Of a DNA stretch of 25,227 nucleotides, positions 1 to 6,434 are shown in pieces. Numbering within the stretch: position 1 is the stretch's first letter; the number at the start of each line of letters is the position of its first letter. The DNA is from OLB6 sp964525565 (lineage in GTDB: Bacteria; Bacteroidota; Ignavibacteria; Kapaibacteriales; Kapaibacteriaceae), in assembly GCA_964525565.1 (NCBI GenBank), contig CAZGHI010000036.1:1-25227 (forward strand). The letters are read 5' to 3'. Below the pieces are notes generated by a model, which saw only the letters and a list, made by a program, of their open reading frames with translations, was not told the origin of the DNA and did not search any database. The position numbers and the translations under genes were made by a program.

Positions 1-52
1 CTTGCGCCCGGCGGTTTTCAAGACCGCTGCAATACCATTATGCGAGCCCTCC
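1..52 (-). tRNA. tRNA-Ser(UGA), 5' part only (cut by window start)
   Basis: On the minus strand the molecule begins at base 52 with acceptor strand GGAGGGC, followed by a Ser-type D arm with a three-pair stem (GCA/TGC). The anticodon arm (27-11) has stem GCGGT/ACCGC and a seven-base loop CTTGAAA, which gives anticodon TGA with U33 and A37 in place. The sequence then enters a G/C-rich stem (GGGCGCAAG), as expected for the long class II variable arm of tRNA-Ser. The variable arm's return strand, the T arm and the 3' acceptor lie outside the window. The gene starts only 20 nt after the stop codon of the decarboxylase gene and may be cotranscribed with it. Confidence 0.88.
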
Positions 53-72
53 GGGACTACAAAGATAAACGC

Positions 73-1125
73 TTAATCCTCAACTGAACGAATTGCCCAC
101 GGTCTGGGTCGCTCGAACGAGCGTGGATCCAGCGAAAGAAACGTGCAAATGGTGTCCTGAAAAAGTTTCTGTTTCGTGATATCCGACAAGTCTGTCATGC
201 CCTGAATAAACGCTCCATGTTCAAGGTCGCCCAAGGGAAATGGGTAATCAGTTCCATATGCAATTTTGTCGGGGCCCATCAAAGAAAGTAAAAAGCGCAA
301 TGCATCTGCGTTATGGGTGATGCTATCCACCCAGAACCGGCCGATATACGATTGCGGCTCTTTTATGTTGTGTACATTACAGAGATCGGGTCGCGCATGG
401 TAGCCATGATTGATACGTCCGAGGGTGAAAGGAAACGATCCTCCGGCATGAGCAAACATGACTTTCAAATCTGGAAAGGCGTCGAATACACCTCCAAAAA
501 TCATCGAGGTAATAGCGAGTGTGGTTTCTGCCGGCATGCCAACCAGCCATTGCTGAAAGTACCGTGCCAGTCGTTCACTGCCGAACATCTCCCACGGATG
601 CACGAAAATGGACGCACCGAGCGACTGTGCAGCCTCCCAAAGAGCAAAGAACTCCGGATCATCGAGGTTGCGTCCATTGATGTTACTACCAATTTGAACG
701 CCGGGGAAGCCAAGCTCGGTAACGCAGTATTGCAGCTCCCGTACTGCCAATGACACGTTTTGCATTGGAAGCGTTCCGAGGCCAACGAACCGTTGAGGAT
801 GATTTGTAACAACACTGTGTAAGTGGTTATTCAGGAATCTGGACCAGTCTGCACCATGGTCTGCTTGTGCCCAGTAGTTAAACAATACGGGCACGGTGCA
901 GAGGACCATCACATCAACCTGATGTCGGTCCATGTCGGTAAGAATTGCTGTGGCCGACCACGTGTTATCTGTGATGTCTCTAAAAAAGGTTCCATCGTCT
1001 CGCATCATGCGAGCCTTACCTTGCGCGTAATGGTCAAGATAGATGAAACCGCCGTATCCGTATTTGTCTTTGAGCGAAGGCCACGTTTCAGGAAGGATGT
1101 GGGCGTGGCAATCAATTTTCAGCAT
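73..1125 (-). CDS. nbaD: 2-amino-3-carboxymuconate-6-semialdehyde decarboxylase (ACMSD)
   Basis: This 350-residue amidohydrolase-superfamily decarboxylase converts ACMS, the unstable product of 3-hydroxyanthranilate ring cleavage, to 2-aminomuconate semialdehyde. The step draws flux away from quinolinate/NAD and into tryptophan degradation. The metal ligands known from the family are visible: the HxH pair at residues 7 and 9 (DCHAH), His176 (FVHPWEMF) and Asp293 (GTDYPFP). The catalytic His is His226 (FAHAGGSFP). Spacing and total length match bacterial ACMSD closely, including the ligands reported for the Pseudomonas enzyme. The gene lies 54 bp downstream of the dioxygenase that makes its substrate, on the same strand, so the two probably form an operon. 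I see no clear Shine-Dalgarno site before this ATG. The symbol nbaD is borrowed from the Pseudomonas 2-nitrobenzoate pathway. Confidence 0.95.
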   Translation of the reverse strand: MLKIDCHAHILPETWPSLKDKYGYGGFIYLDHYAQGKARMMRDDGTFFRDITDNTWSATAILTDMDRHQVDVMVLCTVPVLFNYWAQADHGADWSRFLNNHLHSVVTNHPQRFVGLGTLPMQNVSLAVRELQYCVTELGFPGVQIGSNINGRNLDDPEFFALWEAAQSLGASIFVHPWEMFGSERLARYFQQWLVGMPAETTLAITSMIFGGVFDAFPDLKVMFAHAGGSFPFTLGRINHGYHARPDLCNVHNIKEPQSYIGRFWVDSITHNADALRFLLSLMGPDKIAYGTDYPFPLGDLEHGAFIQGMTDLSDITKQKLFQDTICTFLSLDPRSFERPRPWAIRSVED

Positions 1126-1179
1126 AGATGAAGATTAACATGGATGGAAGCGAATGCGGAAAAACAGTAGCATGCTGCG

Positions 1180-1707
1180 TTATTCAATAGCAGGTGACGG
1201 AGGCTCCATTACCGTTCCGCACCGTGCACATGTACGCTTCTGTTTATCGGCATAGAAGCGCTCAAAGATTGGCGGAAGTTGGCTTACAATGTCAGTAAGT
1301 GGAAGAAATTCTTCGTAGAGCTTATTGCCGCAGTTTTCACAGAACCACATAAACGCATCAAGTTCTTTCTGCTCTCGCTTTCGTTCCACAACCAGACCAA
1401 CAGTATTAGCCGGACGTTGTGGGGAGTGGGGCGTACGAGGCGGTAAGAGGAAAATCTCACCTTGCTTAATGGTAATGGTTCGAGGTACCCCATCGTCAAT
1501 GACCTTGACGGCAACATCACCTTCCAGTTGGTAGAAGAACTCCTCACCCTCGTTGTAGTGATAGTCTTTTCTATTGTTTGGTCCGCCAACCACCATGATG
1601 ATGAATTCAGTGTCTTCGTACACCTTGGCATTGCCAACAGGCGGTTTCAGGAGGTGGCGATGTTCGTTTATCCACTGCTGAAAGTTCAGCGGAGGCAGGA
1701 TAGGCAT
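1180..1707 (-). CDS. nbaC: 3-hydroxyanthranilate 3,4-dioxygenase
   Basis: A 175-residue cupin-type Fe(II) extradiol dioxygenase that opens the ring of 3-hydroxyanthranilate to give ACMS, in the kynurenine branch of tryptophan catabolism. The block RKDYHYNEGEEFFYQ carries Arg46, His50 and Glu56, and PPRTPHSPQRP carries His94 and Arg98. With Glu108 these match the iron and substrate ligands known for the Ralstonia enzyme with a shift of one or two residues. The bacterial C-terminal rubredoxin-like second metal site is also complete: CENC (Cys123, Cys126) and CARC (Cys160, Cys163). A GAGGT ribosome-binding site lies about 7 nt before the ATG. The gene is first in a two-gene unit with ACMSD and diverges from the SDR gene, with 58 bp between start codons. 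Confidence 0.96.
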   Translation of the reverse strand: MPILPPLNFQQWINEHRHLLKPPVGNAKVYEDTEFIIMVVGGPNNRKDYHYNEGEEFFYQLEGDVAVKVIDDGVPRTITIKQGEIFLLPPRTPHSPQRPANTVGLVVERKREQKELDAFMWFCENCGNKLYEEFLPLTDIVSQLPPIFERFYADKQKRTCARCGTVMEPPSPAIE

Positions 1708-1765
1708 AATGGACCTCGTAGCTTTGACGAAGAATCGGAAAACTTAAAAGTACGAAGGATAAGTT

Positions 1766-2572
1766 ATGGATGCAGAACACAAACACTTCCTACCCTTAGC
1801 TGGCCTGCGGGCATTTGTTGGCGGATCATCGAAGGGAATCGGACGCGCAATAGCAGAGTTATTTGCGGAACAGGGAGCTGCGGTAACAGTGATGGCCCGA
1901 TCGGCAGATGTACTTAGCAGCCTGTGCGAGAATCTGTCAAAACCTCTTGGGCAGTTACACACATATGTGGAAGGAGATGTGGAAAACCCAGATTCGATTT
2001 TCCACACTGTTGAAAAACATGTGAATAGTCAGGGTCCGTACCACATTGTTGTCAACAATACTGGAGGTCCTGCCGGTGGAAATCTTGTGGAAAGCTCGAC
2101 AAAGCAATTAATGCAAGCCTTTCAAAATCATGTGATTTTCAGTCATCATCTAATGCAAATTGTTGTCCACAAAATGAAAGAAATCGGTTTTGGACGATTT
2201 ATTAACATCATATCCACAAGTGTGAAGCAACCGATTGACGGTTTAGGGGTGAGTAACACGATTCGCGGAGCGATGGCAAGTTGGTCTAAGACATTAGCAG
2301 CGGAGTTAGGGCCGCATGGCATAACAGTGAACAACGTGTTGCCGGGGGCAACGGATACAGAGCGCTTATCGGCAATTGTTGCCAGAAAGTCTGCCGAAAC
2401 CGGCAAGAGTCCTGAAGATATTCGCAACGAAATGGTAAGCGAAATACCTGTGGGTCGAATTGGACAACCGAGGGAGATTGCTGTTGCTGCAGCATTCTTA
2501 GCCAGTCGAGAAGCCTCGTACATTACTGGTAGCAATATCATCGTAGATGGTGGACGCACGAGAGCACTCTAA
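1766..2572 (+). CDS. SDR-family protein lacking the catalytic Tyr and Lys
   Basis: A 268-residue short-chain dehydrogenase/reductase fold. The Rossmann nucleotide-binding loop GGSSKGIG is at residues 19-26, the NNTGG motif at 97-101 (usually NNAGG), the active-site Ser region IISTS at 149-152, and the C-terminal ITGSNIIVDGG segment is present. The usual YxxxK is replaced by SNTIR at 163-167, so the catalytic Tyr is Ser and the Lys is Arg. Classical NAD(P)H-dependent carbonyl reduction is therefore doubtful. Related 'SDR family oxidoreductases' with an SNxxR motif exist, so this looks like a subfamily feature rather than damage; that is from memory and unchecked. Its position head-to-head with the dioxygenase/ACMSD pair suggests a role in kynurenine breakdown, which is inference. 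A purine-rich GAAGGA lies upstream of the ATG. Confidence 0.88.
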   Translation: MDAEHKHFLPLAGLRAFVGGSSKGIGRAIAELFAEQGAAVTVMARSADVLSSLCENLSKPLGQLHTYVEGDVENPDSIFHTVEKHVNSQGPYHIVVNNTGGPAGGNLVESSTKQLMQAFQNHVIFSHHLMQIVVHKMKEIGFGRFINIISTSVKQPIDGLGVSNTIRGAMASWSKTLAAELGPHGITVNNVLPGATDTERLSAIVARKSAETGKSPEDIRNEMVSEIPVGRIGQPREIAVAAAFLASREASYITGSNIIVDGGRTRAL

Positions 2573-2610
2573 GGAGAGTAGTACATTCGGACCTCACGTA
2601 CTTGCGGAAG

Positions 2611-2828
2611 TTTTCCACGTTCCTGTGGATAACATGTTGAAAAACCATGGGCAACATGGTCACAAAACTCTTGCTTTCTCAATACGTCCACTGTACCTTT
2701 GCAAGTGTTCTAAGCCATTGTTAAAAAGCAAGATAAAAGGGGAAATCAGGCAGTAGAACATGAGGGGATTTCCGTGGCTCAACGGCACTTATCCACACAA
2801 TGTGGATAACTAGCGTCAGTTTTCCACA
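2611..2828. promoter_or_regulatory. Cluster of DnaA boxes: candidate oriC or DnaA-controlled fts promoter region
   Basis: The non-coding stretch 2573-2870 holds three perfect copies of the DnaA box TTATCCACA: 2624-2632 (minus), 2789-2797 (plus) and 2801-2809 (minus). Near matches are TTTTCCACG at 2611-2619 (plus), TTTTCAACA at 2635-2643 (minus) and TTTTCCACA at 2820-2828 (plus). I noticed no other perfect copy in the window. Between the two groups lies a moderately A/T-rich stretch (about 2700-2750), which could serve as an unwinding element but is not striking. Clusters of this density are typical of chromosomal origins and of DnaA-regulated promoters. dnaA and dnaN are not in the window. 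An ORF at 2547-2756 in this region has no protein-like character. Confidence 0.7.
2789..2809. repeat. Perfect inverted pair of DnaA boxes in front of ftsQ
   Basis: Two perfect 9-bp boxes face each other across a 3-bp spacer (TTATCCACA-CAA-TGTGGATAA), forming a 21-bp palindrome. It lies 61 bp before the preferred ftsQ start and 22 bp before the alternative TTG start. Symmetry and position suit an operator as well as an origin element. Confidence 0.75.
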
Positions 2829-2853
2829 CATTTGGACAATGGAGTGAAGCAGC

Positions 2854-2860
2854 GAGGAAG
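2854..2860 (+). promoter_or_regulatory. Ribosome-binding site that supports a GTG start for ftsQ
   Basis: GAGGAAG lies 10 nt before GTG at 2871. The longest open frame begins at a TTG (2832) only 3 nt after a DnaA-box-like element and with no Shine-Dalgarno site. The GTG gives a short cytoplasmic tail before the membrane segment, as expected for FtsQ. Confidence 0.5.
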
Positions 2861-2870
2861 AGAAATATCG

Positions 2871-3614
2871 GTGGAGGCCGGTGAACAGAGGCGTTCATCG
2901 GCTGTGACCATCTCGCTCCTTGTGTTTGTTTTTCTGTCGTTTGCAGGTATGCATTGGGTTGATAGGCAGCGAATTGCTACTGTGCGCACGTTTGGTGTGT
3001 CTGGTCTAAGCTCACAACCGGTTGCGGTGGTATTGGATTCGTTGCGGAATACACCACGAAAGGCAATAGACCTTTCGCAGGTGCGGCAACGCCTGGAGAG
3101 CATTCCGTTTGTTCAGCAGGCACATGTGTACTTTGGCGGAGTGCGAACGGTAGCGGTGGACATTGAAGAGAGGCATCCGGTGGCACATGTTGTTCTCCCC
3201 ACAGGGCTAATTCAATATGTTGACAAAGAGGGGACGTTGCTACCACCATCGGCGGTGCGAACAGCGCACGACGTCCCGCTAATCCGGCGAACTGATGGTG
3301 CAGCGCTTACGGAGCAACAACGCAAAGAAATGTGTGCGTTAGTCTGCTCTGCACGATCAGTACTTCACACAGAACTGTACGCTGCTGTCAGCGAGGTTAT
3401 TCTCCGGTCAGGGAATACGGCAATCATCATCACACCGGAAGGATCGTGGACGGTTCAGGCCACAGAGAGGTGTGGTTTAGCGGGGGGGGTACCCCCTTCA
3501 CATGCCTTTGCCATGCTTAACAAGTACAGCCGTAATGTTGGCATTGCATCGGTACTGGAAACAGACTTGGACTTACGTTGGCACCGCCACATTGTAGTGA
3601 AAGGGCGGGCATGA
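2871..3614 (+). CDS. ftsQ: Cell division protein FtsQ (DivIB family)
   Basis: A 247-residue bitopic division protein (260 residues if started at the TTG at 2832). It has a short cytoplasmic tail with Arg7-Arg8, one hydrophobic membrane segment (about residues 11-29), then a POTRA-like domain (about 36-105) and the FtsQ beta domain. The POTRA domain starts at the 'TFGVSGLSS' strand and contains the LRQVRQRLESIPFVQQAHV-type helix/strand pattern, seen here as SQVRQRLESIPFV. FtsQ links early FtsZ/FtsA ring assembly to FtsL/FtsB and the septal synthases. Overall sequence identity is low, as usual for FtsQ, but topology and position directly before ftsA and ftsZ settle the call. The stop TGA overlaps the ftsA ATG. 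murC and other mur genes that often precede ftsQ are absent. Confidence 0.88.
   Translation: MEAGEQRRSSAVTISLLVFVFLSFAGMHWVDRQRIATVRTFGVSGLSSQPVAVVLDSLRNTPRKAIDLSQVRQRLESIPFVQQAHVYFGGVRTVAVDIEERHPVAHVVLPTGLIQYVDKEGTLLPPSAVRTAHDVPLIRRTDGAALTEQQRKEMCALVCSARSVLHTELYAAVSEVILRSGNTAIIITPEGSWTVQATERCGLAGGVPPSHAFAMLNKYSRNVGIASVLETDLDLRWHRHIVVKGRA
3482..3489 (+). repeat. G8 homopolymer inside ftsQ
   Basis: Eight consecutive G encode part of a Gly-Gly-Val stretch in the C-terminal third of FtsQ. A one-base change would shift the frame. Confidence 0.9.
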
Positions 3615-4891
3615 GTATGCAGATACCATTTGTTGGACTTGATATTGGGACAACGAAGGTTGCTGCTGTTGTTGCAATACGTGATTCGGTGACAGGGCTC
3701 GTGGACGTAGTGGGAACGGGACTCGCCGATTGTGATGGATTAAAGCGTGGTGTGGTTACCAACATCGGCAAAACAGCCGACGCTATTCGTAGTGCAATTG
3801 ATCAAGCAGAAAAGAAGAGTGGTTTTGCAATAGATCGCGTTGTTGTAGGAGTGGCCGGAGATCACGTTGCCACGTCGAGCACAAAGGCCATCGTTACAGT
3901 TTCGTCGAACGAGATAACGGCAGCCGATGTACGACGACTTCACCACGAGCTGGCTCAGGTGCGCATCACGCCTGACCGTAAAATCCTACATGTGATACCT
4001 CAGGATTACGTAATTGATGATATTGACGGTATCTCCGATCCCCTCGGCATGAGCGGAAAACGAGTGGAAGCAAACGGCTTGGTGATTACAGCCTCTGCCG
4101 GAGCGGTTGACAATATCTTCCGCTGTGCAGAACGGGCAGGTGTAGAAATTGATGCAATTGTGCTCCAGCCACTTGCCAGTGCCTATGCCGTTCTTGACGA
4201 TGCAGAAAAGGACCTGGGCGTAGCCCTTATTGATATCGGTGGTGGTACAACTGACGTAGCCGTTTTCCGAGGTAATGTTCTGCGTTATGCCTCCATTGTT
4301 CCGGTTGCCGGACAAAAGGTGACAGACGATATCGTAACTGTATTGAGTATCCGCAACGTTGACGCAGAACAGATCAAGAAAGATCATGGCCATGCCGACG
4401 GACAAAGCATCATGCGCGACGAAGTGTTCCAGGTGCCTGGTGTTGCAGGAAGAACACCAACTGAACTATCCAAGATTGTCCTATGCCAGGTGATAGAACC
4501 TAGAGTTGAAGAAACCTACGAGTTGGTTTTGCAACGCCTTATGGATAGTGGGTGGGCACATCAACTAAGTGCAGGGATCGTTCTTACGGGTGGTAGCAGC
4601 ATGTTACGCGGATCGGACACCCTAGCACGGAGAGTATTCAACATGCCGGTAACCATTGGCATACCTCGAGGCATAAGCACCGGCGGGTTGGGTAAGGAGG
4701 TAAGTAGTCCGGCTTTTGCCACAGCCGTCGGACTTGCACTCTATGCAATGAAACATGAACATGAATTCGAGTCGGCTGTTGAGGAGCAGCCGATGCAACA
4801 TCAACCACAAGCAGCGGTGGGCGGACAGCAGCAGTCGGCCGGTCGCAAAGGATTTCTGTGGAAAGTAAAAGATTGGTTCGAAAATTTATAG
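3611..4891 (+). CDS. ftsA: Cell division protein FtsA
   Basis: A 426-residue actin-like ATPase that anchors FtsZ filaments to the inner face of the cytoplasmic membrane. The first phosphate loop is DIGTTKV (residues 11-17), the second is LIDIGGGTTDVAVF (206-219), and the adenosine-binding motif LTGGSSMLRG follows near residue 345. The 1C/SHS2 subdomain occupies roughly 84-165. A Gln-rich linker (about 385-410) leads to a C-terminal amphipathic helix rich in Lys and Trp/Phe (KGFLWKVKDWFENL), the standard membrane-targeting sequence. I start it at the ATG of the ATGA overlap with ftsQ; an ATG two codons later (3617) is equally possible, and the purine-rich AAGGGCGGG just upstream suits that one better. 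The gene is part of ftsQ-ftsA-ftsZ, so translation is probably coupled to ftsQ. Confidence 0.96.
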   Translation: MSMQIPFVGLDIGTTKVAAVVAIRDSVTGLVDVVGTGLADCDGLKRGVVTNIGKTADAIRSAIDQAEKKSGFAIDRVVVGVAGDHVATSSTKAIVTVSSNEITAADVRRLHHELAQVRITPDRKILHVIPQDYVIDDIDGISDPLGMSGKRVEANGLVITASAGAVDNIFRCAERAGVEIDAIVLQPLASAYAVLDDAEKDLGVALIDIGGGTTDVAVFRGNVLRYASIVPVAGQKVTDDIVTVLSIRNVDAEQIKKDHGHADGQSIMRDEVFQVPGVAGRTPTELSKIVLCQVIEPRVEETYELVLQRLMDSGWAHQLSAGIVLTGGSSMLRGSDTLARRVFNMPVTIGIPRGISTGGLGKEVSSPAFATAVGLALYAMKHEHEFESAVEEQPMQHQPQAAVGGQQQSAGRKGFLWKVKDWFENL

Positions 4892-4902
4892 AGTTACCGA
4901 TC

Positions 4903-4909
4903 GGGGGGG
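4903..4909 (+). promoter_or_regulatory. G7 tract in the ribosome-binding position of ftsZ
   Basis: Seven G end 3 nt before the ftsZ ATG at 4913 and occupy the place of the Shine-Dalgarno site. Gain or loss of G would change spacing or pairing. That it acts as the ribosome-binding site is inferred from position. Confidence 0.4.
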
Positions 4910-4912
4910 ATT

Positions 4913-5623
4913 ATGCCGATTGAGCTCGACATGAGCAATACCAGCGGAGCACGTCTCCGTGTAATAGGCGTTGGTGGCGCCGGTGGAAACGCTGTTCGCA
5001 CAATGATCACTCGTGGATTGGACCACGTGGATTACATTGCTGCGAATACCGATAATCAAGCGCTGATGAAAAATCCAGCGCAAGTAAAAATTCGTCTGGG
5101 CTCCGAAACAACACGCGGGCTAGGGGCAGGAGCAAACCCCATTGTTGGCCGCGCTGCTGTTGAAGAAAGCCTGGATGAAATCAGAGAAGCGCTCTCGGGT
5201 GCAGACATGGTTTTTGTTACGGCCGGTATGGGGGGGGGCACGGGAACCGGGGCGGCACCCGTAATCGCGCGTGAAGCACGAGAGCTGGGTGCACTGGTTG
5301 TTGGAATCGTAACCAAACCTTTCAGCTTCGAAAACCAAAAGCGCACCGTGATTGCCGAAGAGGGAATTAAGGAGTTGCGCCAGCATGTTGATGCACTCAT
5401 TGTTATTCCCAATGACCGCATTCTGTCCATAGCGGATGAAACCATGTCGTACAGAGAAAGCCTCGAACGGGTTGACGAGGTGTTGTACAATGCCACAAAA
5501 GGCATTGCCGACATAATTCTTCACGAGGGCATTATCAATGTTGACTTCGCTGATGTGGTTACTGTAATGCGCAGTCAGGGCGATGCAATGATGGGTATCG
5601 GTGTGGGAAGTGGTCCGAATTGA
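4913..5623 (+). CDS. ftsZ: Cell division protein FtsZ, N-terminal GTPase domain (ends at in-frame TGA)
   Basis: FtsZ is the tubulin-like GTPase that forms the division ring. This 236-residue part contains the nucleotide-binding loop VIGVGGAGGNAV (residues 17-28), the tubulin signature GGGTGTG (107-113) and the T7 synergy loop NVDFAD (209-214) with catalytic Asp211 and Asp214. It ends at TGA (5621-5623) right after GIGVGSGPN, where family members normally continue with Arg-Ala-Arg-Glu-Ala-Ala. The next codons read Ala-Pro-Gly-Ala-Ala in the same frame, so Arg is a stop, Arg is Pro and Glu is Gly. Beyond that, normal FtsZ sequence resumes in the same frame up to 6346. A sequencing or assembly error, or a true split, could explain this. 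UGA is used as an ordinary stop in ftsQ, speB, osmC and ybeY, so general recoding is unlikely. Confidence 0.93.
   Translation: MPIELDMSNTSGARLRVIGVGGAGGNAVRTMITRGLDHVDYIAANTDNQALMKNPAQVKIRLGSETTRGLGAGANPIVGRAAVEESLDEIREALSGADMVFVTAGMGGGTGTGAAPVIAREARELGALVVGIVTKPFSFENQKRTVIAEEGIKELRQHVDALIVIPNDRILSIADETMSYRESLERVDEVLYNATKGIADIILHEGIINVDFADVVTVMRSQGDAMMGIGVGSGPN
5230..5238 (+). repeat. G9 homopolymer inside the ftsZ GTP-binding signature
   Basis: Nine G from the end of the Met106 codon through the Gly107-Gly109 codons of GGGTGTG. The protein needs the three glycines, but the choice of GGG codons builds an avoidable slippery run. Confidence 0.9.
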
Positions 5624-5671
5624 GCCCCGGGAGCAGCGCAGAATGCGCGCAATTCACCGCTCCGTGAAGGA

Positions 5672-6346
5672 ATGCAGATTCTTGGCGCTAAGGGCCTGTT
5701 AGTGAACATTACGGGTAGCAGTTCCTTAACAATGCACGAAGTGCACACAGCTATTTCATGCATTCAAAAAGCTGCAGGAGCCGATGCCAATCTTATACAC
5801 GGTGTGGTTGAATCGGAGGCAATGGGCGAGGATATATCCATCACCGTGGTAGCAACAGGTTTCTCGCAGCCCCTTACCTCCACTACCAATACGCAGGAAG
5901 ATTCCAACGAAGCTTTCCGGAACACTACTGCGCATCATGTTGTGAATGTCAACCGTTCGCCGCAGATACAGAGTTCGCGTACGGAAGATCGGCAGAGTGA
6001 CCAAACGGTAGTTCCTCAGCAGATTGCTGCTCAACCGGGTTCCGTTGACCAGAACGACATCGAAGTGCCGGCGTACTGGCGAAGGCAAGGAAACTCAAGA
6101 CACACAGAGCACGTTGTTCAACAAAACCACGTACCTGCTCGGGCCAACACCCAGCAAATACCGACTCCGACCCCACAGGCAACAATGGCCAGCACACCGT
6201 TGCCTGCATCACCGAAACTACAGTCCAATCAGCAAACAGATTCACTTACTTCACAGCCGGAAGCCTTCCCCCGGCCTCGTGCCAAGTCAGCATCTGCGGG
6301 AGGCGGAAGTAAGGACCCAGCCTTTTTACGCCGCATTATGGACTAG
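5672..6346 (+). CDS. ftsZ: Cell division protein FtsZ, C-terminal domain and linker (same frame as N-terminal part)
   Basis: The frame from the internal TGA onward encodes the rest of FtsZ. Before this ATG the codons already give QNARNSPLREG, which is typical FtsZ. From the ATG follow MQILGAKGLLVNITG and the C-terminal domain ending in EDISITVVATGF. A Gln/Pro/Ser-rich linker comes next, with a C-terminal-peptide-like motif DIEVPAYWRRQ at 6056-6088, about 75 more linker residues, and the end motif DPAFLRRIMD at 6314-6343, which also resembles the FtsA/partner-binding tail. If translated on its own it would start at 5672, but the AAGGA before this ATG is too close to be a good ribosome-binding site. 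I consider it most likely that a single ftsZ spans 4913-6346 (about 477 residues) and that the sequence at 5621 is faulty. Confidence 0.88.
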   Translation: MQILGAKGLLVNITGSSSLTMHEVHTAISCIQKAAGADANLIHGVVESEAMGEDISITVVATGFSQPLTSTTNTQEDSNEAFRNTTAHHVVNVNRSPQIQSSRTEDRQSDQTVVPQQIAAQPGSVDQNDIEVPAYWRRQGNSRHTEHVVQQNHVPARANTQQIPTPTPQATMASTPLPASPKLQSNQQTDSLTSQPEAFPRPRAKSASAGGGSKDPAFLRRIMD

Positions 6347-6434
6347 TCGCGCACATCACATTTGATTTCGGGATTACTGGTGTCGTAAGTTACTGCTGTT
6401 TGCCGGAGTTCAAAACATATCCAAGGGAGGTGGT

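Noticed and set aside
2547..2756. 69-codon ORF across the DnaA-box region
   Set aside because: It begins inside the SDR gene in another frame and encodes no recognisable protein. The region is better explained by DnaA boxes.
3578..3610. Upstream extension of ftsA by 11 residues
   Set aside because: The added residues come from the ftsQ coding region read in another frame. The ATGA overlap at 3611 gives the normal FtsA N-terminus.
4913..6346. UGA reassigned as a sense codon (alternative genetic code)
   Set aside because: UGA ends ftsQ, speB, osmC and ybeY at the expected family lengths, two of them exactly in ATGA overlaps, so it is a working stop in this genome.
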